Part shown: positions 5,096 to 7,614 of the stretch, one piece after another | How positions within the stretch are numbered: the stretch's first letter is position 1 | Layout of the letters: each line of letters starts with the position of its first letter | Assembly (NCBI GenBank): GCA_029935695.1 | Contig: JAOZJV010000160.1 | Location: forward strand, 1-7,614 | Reading direction: 5' to 3' | Source of the DNA: Candidatus Krumholzibacteriia bacterium | GTDB lineage: Bacteria; Krumholzibacteriota; Krumholzibacteriia; LZORAL124-64-63 | DNA length: 7,614 bases | The notes under the pieces: model-generated | Database searches by the model: none | Seen by the model: the letters and a program-made list of their open reading frames with translations, nothing else | Told to the model about the DNA's origin: nothing | Translations under genes and position numbers: made by a program

Positions 5096-6373
5096 ATGGC
5101 CAACCGTAAACTATTGCTTATCAACAAGTTCTATCATGACGTAGGACCAGCCGGAGGCGTCGGACGTTATCTGGTGCAGGAAGAAGAAGATCTCCTGAAA
5201 GCCGGCTGGGAGGTGATCCCCTTCGCCATGGCTGATGAACATGCGCGACCTTCGCCCTGGGATAAGTACTTTGTCAAAGCACGGGATTACAGCAAACCGC
5301 GGTATGGTTTGGAGGCAGCGCAGGATGCCCTGAGTTTGATCTGGAACCGGGAGGCCGCCCGAAATCTGGAAGCCCTGATCAAAGAAACCCGGCCCGATGT
5401 GGCCCATCTGCACAACATTTATCATCACCTGAGTCCTTCCATTTTACCCGTGTTGAAAAAGCACGGCATTCCGGTGGTGATGACGCTGCATGATTTGCGG
5501 TTGCTGTGTCCGGCCATTCATATGTTGCGCGATGGCGAAGTTTGCGAAGATTGCCGGGGAGGGCAGTTGCAGAACGCGGTTATTGGCAAGTGCGTCAAAG
5601 AGTCGCGGGCAGCTTCCGCCCTTGCCGCCATGGAGACTTTTCTGCACCGCAGCCAGGGAATGTATGAAAGCACCGTCCGGCAGTTTCTCTGTCCCAGTGC
5701 CTATTACAAAAAAAAGTATGCCCAGTGGGGTTTTCCGGCTCACCACCTGGAGCATTTGCCTAATTTTGTCGACCTGGACTTCTGGCAGCCAAGCCACATC
5801 CCCCAGGTTCAGACCAAGGATGCGTACCTGTATTTTGGCCGCATTTCCCGTGAAAAGGGAATCAGGACTCTGCTGGATGCCCACGCCATCTGGGAACAGA
5901 AATTTGCAAGTGGAGAAACTTCCACCGCCCCTCTCCAATTGCTGATTGCCGGCAGTGGTCCCTGTGAAGAAAACCTGAAGGTTCATGTGGCTCACTTGAA
6001 ACTGAAGACAGTGGAAATCCTGGGCCCCTTGAACATCACTCAATTGCGGCAAGCCCTGGCCAGAGCCAAATTTTCCGTGCTGACATCAGAATGGTATGAA
6101 AATGGTCCCATGGCCGCGTTGGAAAGTCTGGCCTCGGGAATTCCCCTGGCGGGAACCGATATTGGTGGCATCCCCGAGATGATTGAAGATGGGCGGACCG
6201 GCGTCATCATGCCTCCCAGAGATCCCGAGGGAATTTATGCGGGGCTGCGAAAGGCGGCCAGGCTGCCCGATTCGGCCCACCGTGCCGCCCGAAAATGGGC
6301 AGAAAAAAACGCCTCCCGCCAAAACCACATGGCCAGGCTGGAGGCGCTTTTCAGCAAACTGCTGGATGATTGA
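5096..6373 (+). CDS. Glycosyltransferase family 4 (GT-B fold)
   Basis: The 425-residue enzyme should transfer a sugar from a nucleotide-sugar donor to a growing surface glycan, acting in the cytoplasm or at the inner membrane face. The N-terminal acceptor domain begins KLLLINKFYHDVGPAGGVGR (glycine loop near 20-24), with HLHNIYHH (104-111) and TLHDLRLLCP (130-139). A cysteine-bearing segment follows: Cys138, Cys150-x-x-Cys153 and Cys166. The C-terminal donor domain has YFGRISREKGIRTLLDA (246-262), IAGSGP (284-289), ILGPL, then WYENGPMAALESLASGIPLA, where Glu335 and Glu343 form the retaining-enzyme E-x7-E motif, and TDIGGIPEMIEDGRTGVIM. I chose ATG 5096 over GTG 5033 because the fold starts right after it and the upstream stretch overlaps a promoter-like sequence; the ribosome-binding site (AGGACAGAG) is weak. 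Donor and acceptor sugars cannot be read from sequence. It is divergent from the kinase gene and converges with the next gene across six bases. Confidence 0.9.
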   Translation: MANRKLLLINKFYHDVGPAGGVGRYLVQEEEDLLKAGWEVIPFAMADEHARPSPWDKYFVKARDYSKPRYGLEAAQDALSLIWNREAARNLEALIKETRPDVAHLHNIYHHLSPSILPVLKKHGIPVVMTLHDLRLLCPAIHMLRDGEVCEDCRGGQLQNAVIGKCVKESRAASALAAMETFLHRSQGMYESTVRQFLCPSAYYKKKYAQWGFPAHHLEHLPNFVDLDFWQPSHIPQVQTKDAYLYFGRISREKGIRTLLDAHAIWEQKFASGETSTAPLQLLIAGSGPCEENLKVHVAHLKLKTVEILGPLNITQLRQALARAKFSVLTSEWYENGPMAALESLASGIPLAGTDIGGIPEMIEDGRTGVIMPPRDPEGIYAGLRKAARLPDSAHRAARKWAEKNASRQNHMARLEALFSKLLDD

Positions 6374-6379
6374 GGTCGC

Positions 6380-7614
6380 TTAATCCACCTTGATGGGCAC
6401 CTCAAGCACCAACCGGCCACCCTCATCCCCGGGCCGCCTGTCATCGGTGTTATTGTCCCGGAATTCCAGTGCACCAAAGACATTCATGCCATCGGGAGCA
6501 GCCGGCCATTCATCGTCGAAGCTGACTTTCACATCAGCCGGAACTCCACAATAGAGATTCAATCGTCCGCCGCCTGCACGCTTGGCTGATCCCGTCACCG
6601 GGCTGGCAAAGAGATACTTCTCTTCCAAATCAAAGCCCCAGTCGGCCATGTCTTCGGCGATGGCAAAAGCGCCCACTACCTGCAAGGTATAGGTGACTGA
6701 ATCGGAACCTTCAGGCAGAGAAATACCCGTGTGGGCCTCGAGACCGTCGAAGCCGGTGATTCGCAGGGCTTTGCCACTGCCATCCAGAATGTTTACGGCG
6801 CAATCCGTGAACAGGTTAGCCACTGTCTCGTCCATCACCAGGTGGAACGCGGCGCGCGGGGTTGTGCTGTCGAGGGTGAAGCTTTTGGTCCACTCATCCG
6901 TTTCTTCGATTTCCACTTCAGAGTCGTTCACGAAACCTTTCATGGCTGCGGTGGCGCTGCCCTTGAAAACACCGGCGAAGGAGCGGGTCACCACAGCTGT
7001 GCCGGTGGCTTTTTTGCCCGTGCCCTTGCGGGAGAAACCAGTGAGTTCGGCAGGTTCAACATCATAGCCGTCGAAACTGACGGTCAGCCGGTAATCTGTC
7101 AGATCCGTTGCGGTGATGGAGCCGACAACGTTGATTTCCCAGGTGCCGGGAAAGAGATCAGGAGTGAGCACCGTCATGTCTTTGATGTTGTCACCTTCGG
7201 TGCGGGCATAGCCGGCGAAACCACCACGCACCCGGCCTTCAGGATCGCAGATTTCCGTCATGGCCCGGGCGCCGGCAGAAGAACCGACATCCTTGCTCAC
7301 TTCCAAACGCACCCGCATGGCCGTGGCCCCGGCTGGCACGTTCACATAGTGACGCAGGGCTGAACTCTGGGCCAGCTTTTTGCCTTCGTACACCTTGGTG
7401 TAGCCACTTTCCGGGCCAACCGGATCGCCAATGACCACGGTGTTCCACAGGTAGAATTCCCGACCGGCCAAACCACCCAGATCTCCACCGTCAATAGTGG
7501 CAATAACGCGGGCACTGTACGCACCGGGTTCGACAAGATCTTTCTCTTTATACTGGCAGGTGACAGTCATGCCCATGTCGCCGCGGATGTAGCGATCGCC
7601 GGAGAGGACCTTCA
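6380..7614 (-). CDS. C-terminal part of a large, probably exported protein (possible subtilase/TPP II-like C-terminal region)
   Basis: The frame is open from the right edge through an internal ATG at 7576 (codons upstream of it read KVLSGDRYIRGD), so the N terminus lies beyond the window. About 411 residues are present, ending VLEVPIKVD and TAA at 6380-6382. The content is beta-rich with many Gly, Asp, Thr and Val: YHR-free segments such as GAYSARVIATIDGG, then NVPAGATAMRVRLEVSKD, FPGTWEINVVGS and LTDYRLTVSFDGYDVEP. The 'VPAGA...' strand followed by 'PGTWE...' resembles the jelly-roll-like C-terminal domains of large S8 (subtilisin/tripeptidyl-peptidase II-like) peptidases, but no catalytic motif is visible, so that is a suggestion. 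There are no membrane segments and only three Cys, consistent with export. It ends six bases from the convergent glycosyltransferase stop, with no terminator hairpin in between. Confidence 0.75.
   Translation of the reverse strand, partial: KVLSGDRYIRGDMGMTVTCQYKEKDLVEPGAYSARVIATIDGGDLGGLAGREFYLWNTVVIGDPVGPESGYTKVYEGKKLAQSSALRHYVNVPAGATAMRVRLEVSKDVGSSAGARAMTEICDPEGRVRGGFAGYARTEGDNIKDMTVLTPDLFPGTWEINVVGSITATDLTDYRLTVSFDGYDVEPAELTGFSRKGTGKKATGTAVVTRSFAGVFKGSATAAMKGFVNDSEVEIEETDEWTKSFTLDSTTPRAAFHLVMDETVANLFTDCAVNILDGSGKALRITGFDGLEAHTGISLPEGSDSVTYTLQVVGAFAIAEDMADWGFDLEEKYLFASPVTGSAKRAGGGRLNLYCGVPADVKVSFDDEWPAAPDGMNVFGALEFRDNNTDDRRPGDEGGRLVLEVPIKVD

Noticed and set aside
6731..7363. 210-codon plus-strand frame opposite the large exported protein
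   Set aside because: His/Gly-rich antisense shadow; the minus-strand frame is longer, runs on beyond the window and has a coherent beta-strand pattern.

Overview
The window looks like chromosome from a moderately GC-rich, Gram-negative-type bacterium. The best lineage clue is the exported protein at 330-977. It ends in a FlgD-like Ig domain of the 'NYPNPFNPET' type, common in Fibrobacterota/Eisenbacteria/Krumholzibacteriota/Zixibacteria-like and Bacteroidota-related lineages; I cannot place it closer. ATG, GTG and TTG starts all appear to be used. I see no RNA gene, CRISPR array, transposase or phage gene.

Layout, left to right. (1) 1-123, minus: the first 41 codons of a gene that runs off the left edge. 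(2) 124-329: non-coding, dominated by a perfect 38-bp inverted repeat with a 22-nt loop. (3) 330-977, minus: small secreted protein with a FlgD-like C-terminal domain, preceded by a good match to a sigma-54 (-24/-12) promoter. (4) 1210-2088, minus: signal-peptide, HEXXH zinc-peptidase (peptidase MA-like) with a C-terminal membrane anchor. (5) 2173-2889, plus: class III (SIRT5/CobB-like) Sir2 deacylase, divergent from the peptidase. (6) 2683-4935, minus: membrane sensor histidine kinase whose last 68 codons plus stop lie antisense to the end of the Sir2 gene. (7) 5096-6373, plus: GT-B family 4 glycosyltransferase, divergent from the kinase. (8) 6380-7614, minus: C-terminal part of a large, probably exported protein cut by the right edge.

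The genes do not form one operon: strand switches separate nearly every neighbour. Four products (secreted FlgD-Ig protein, anchored peptidase, sensor kinase, large repeat-domain protein) act at or beyond the cell envelope, and the glycosyltransferase probably makes surface polysaccharide. No clear multi-gene system is visible. The features most worth a second look are in the DNA between genes (the long perfect inverted repeat, the sigma-54 promoter with a possible enhancer palindrome, the dyads in the divergent promoter regions) and the unusually long tail-to-tail overlap of the Sir2 and kinase genes.
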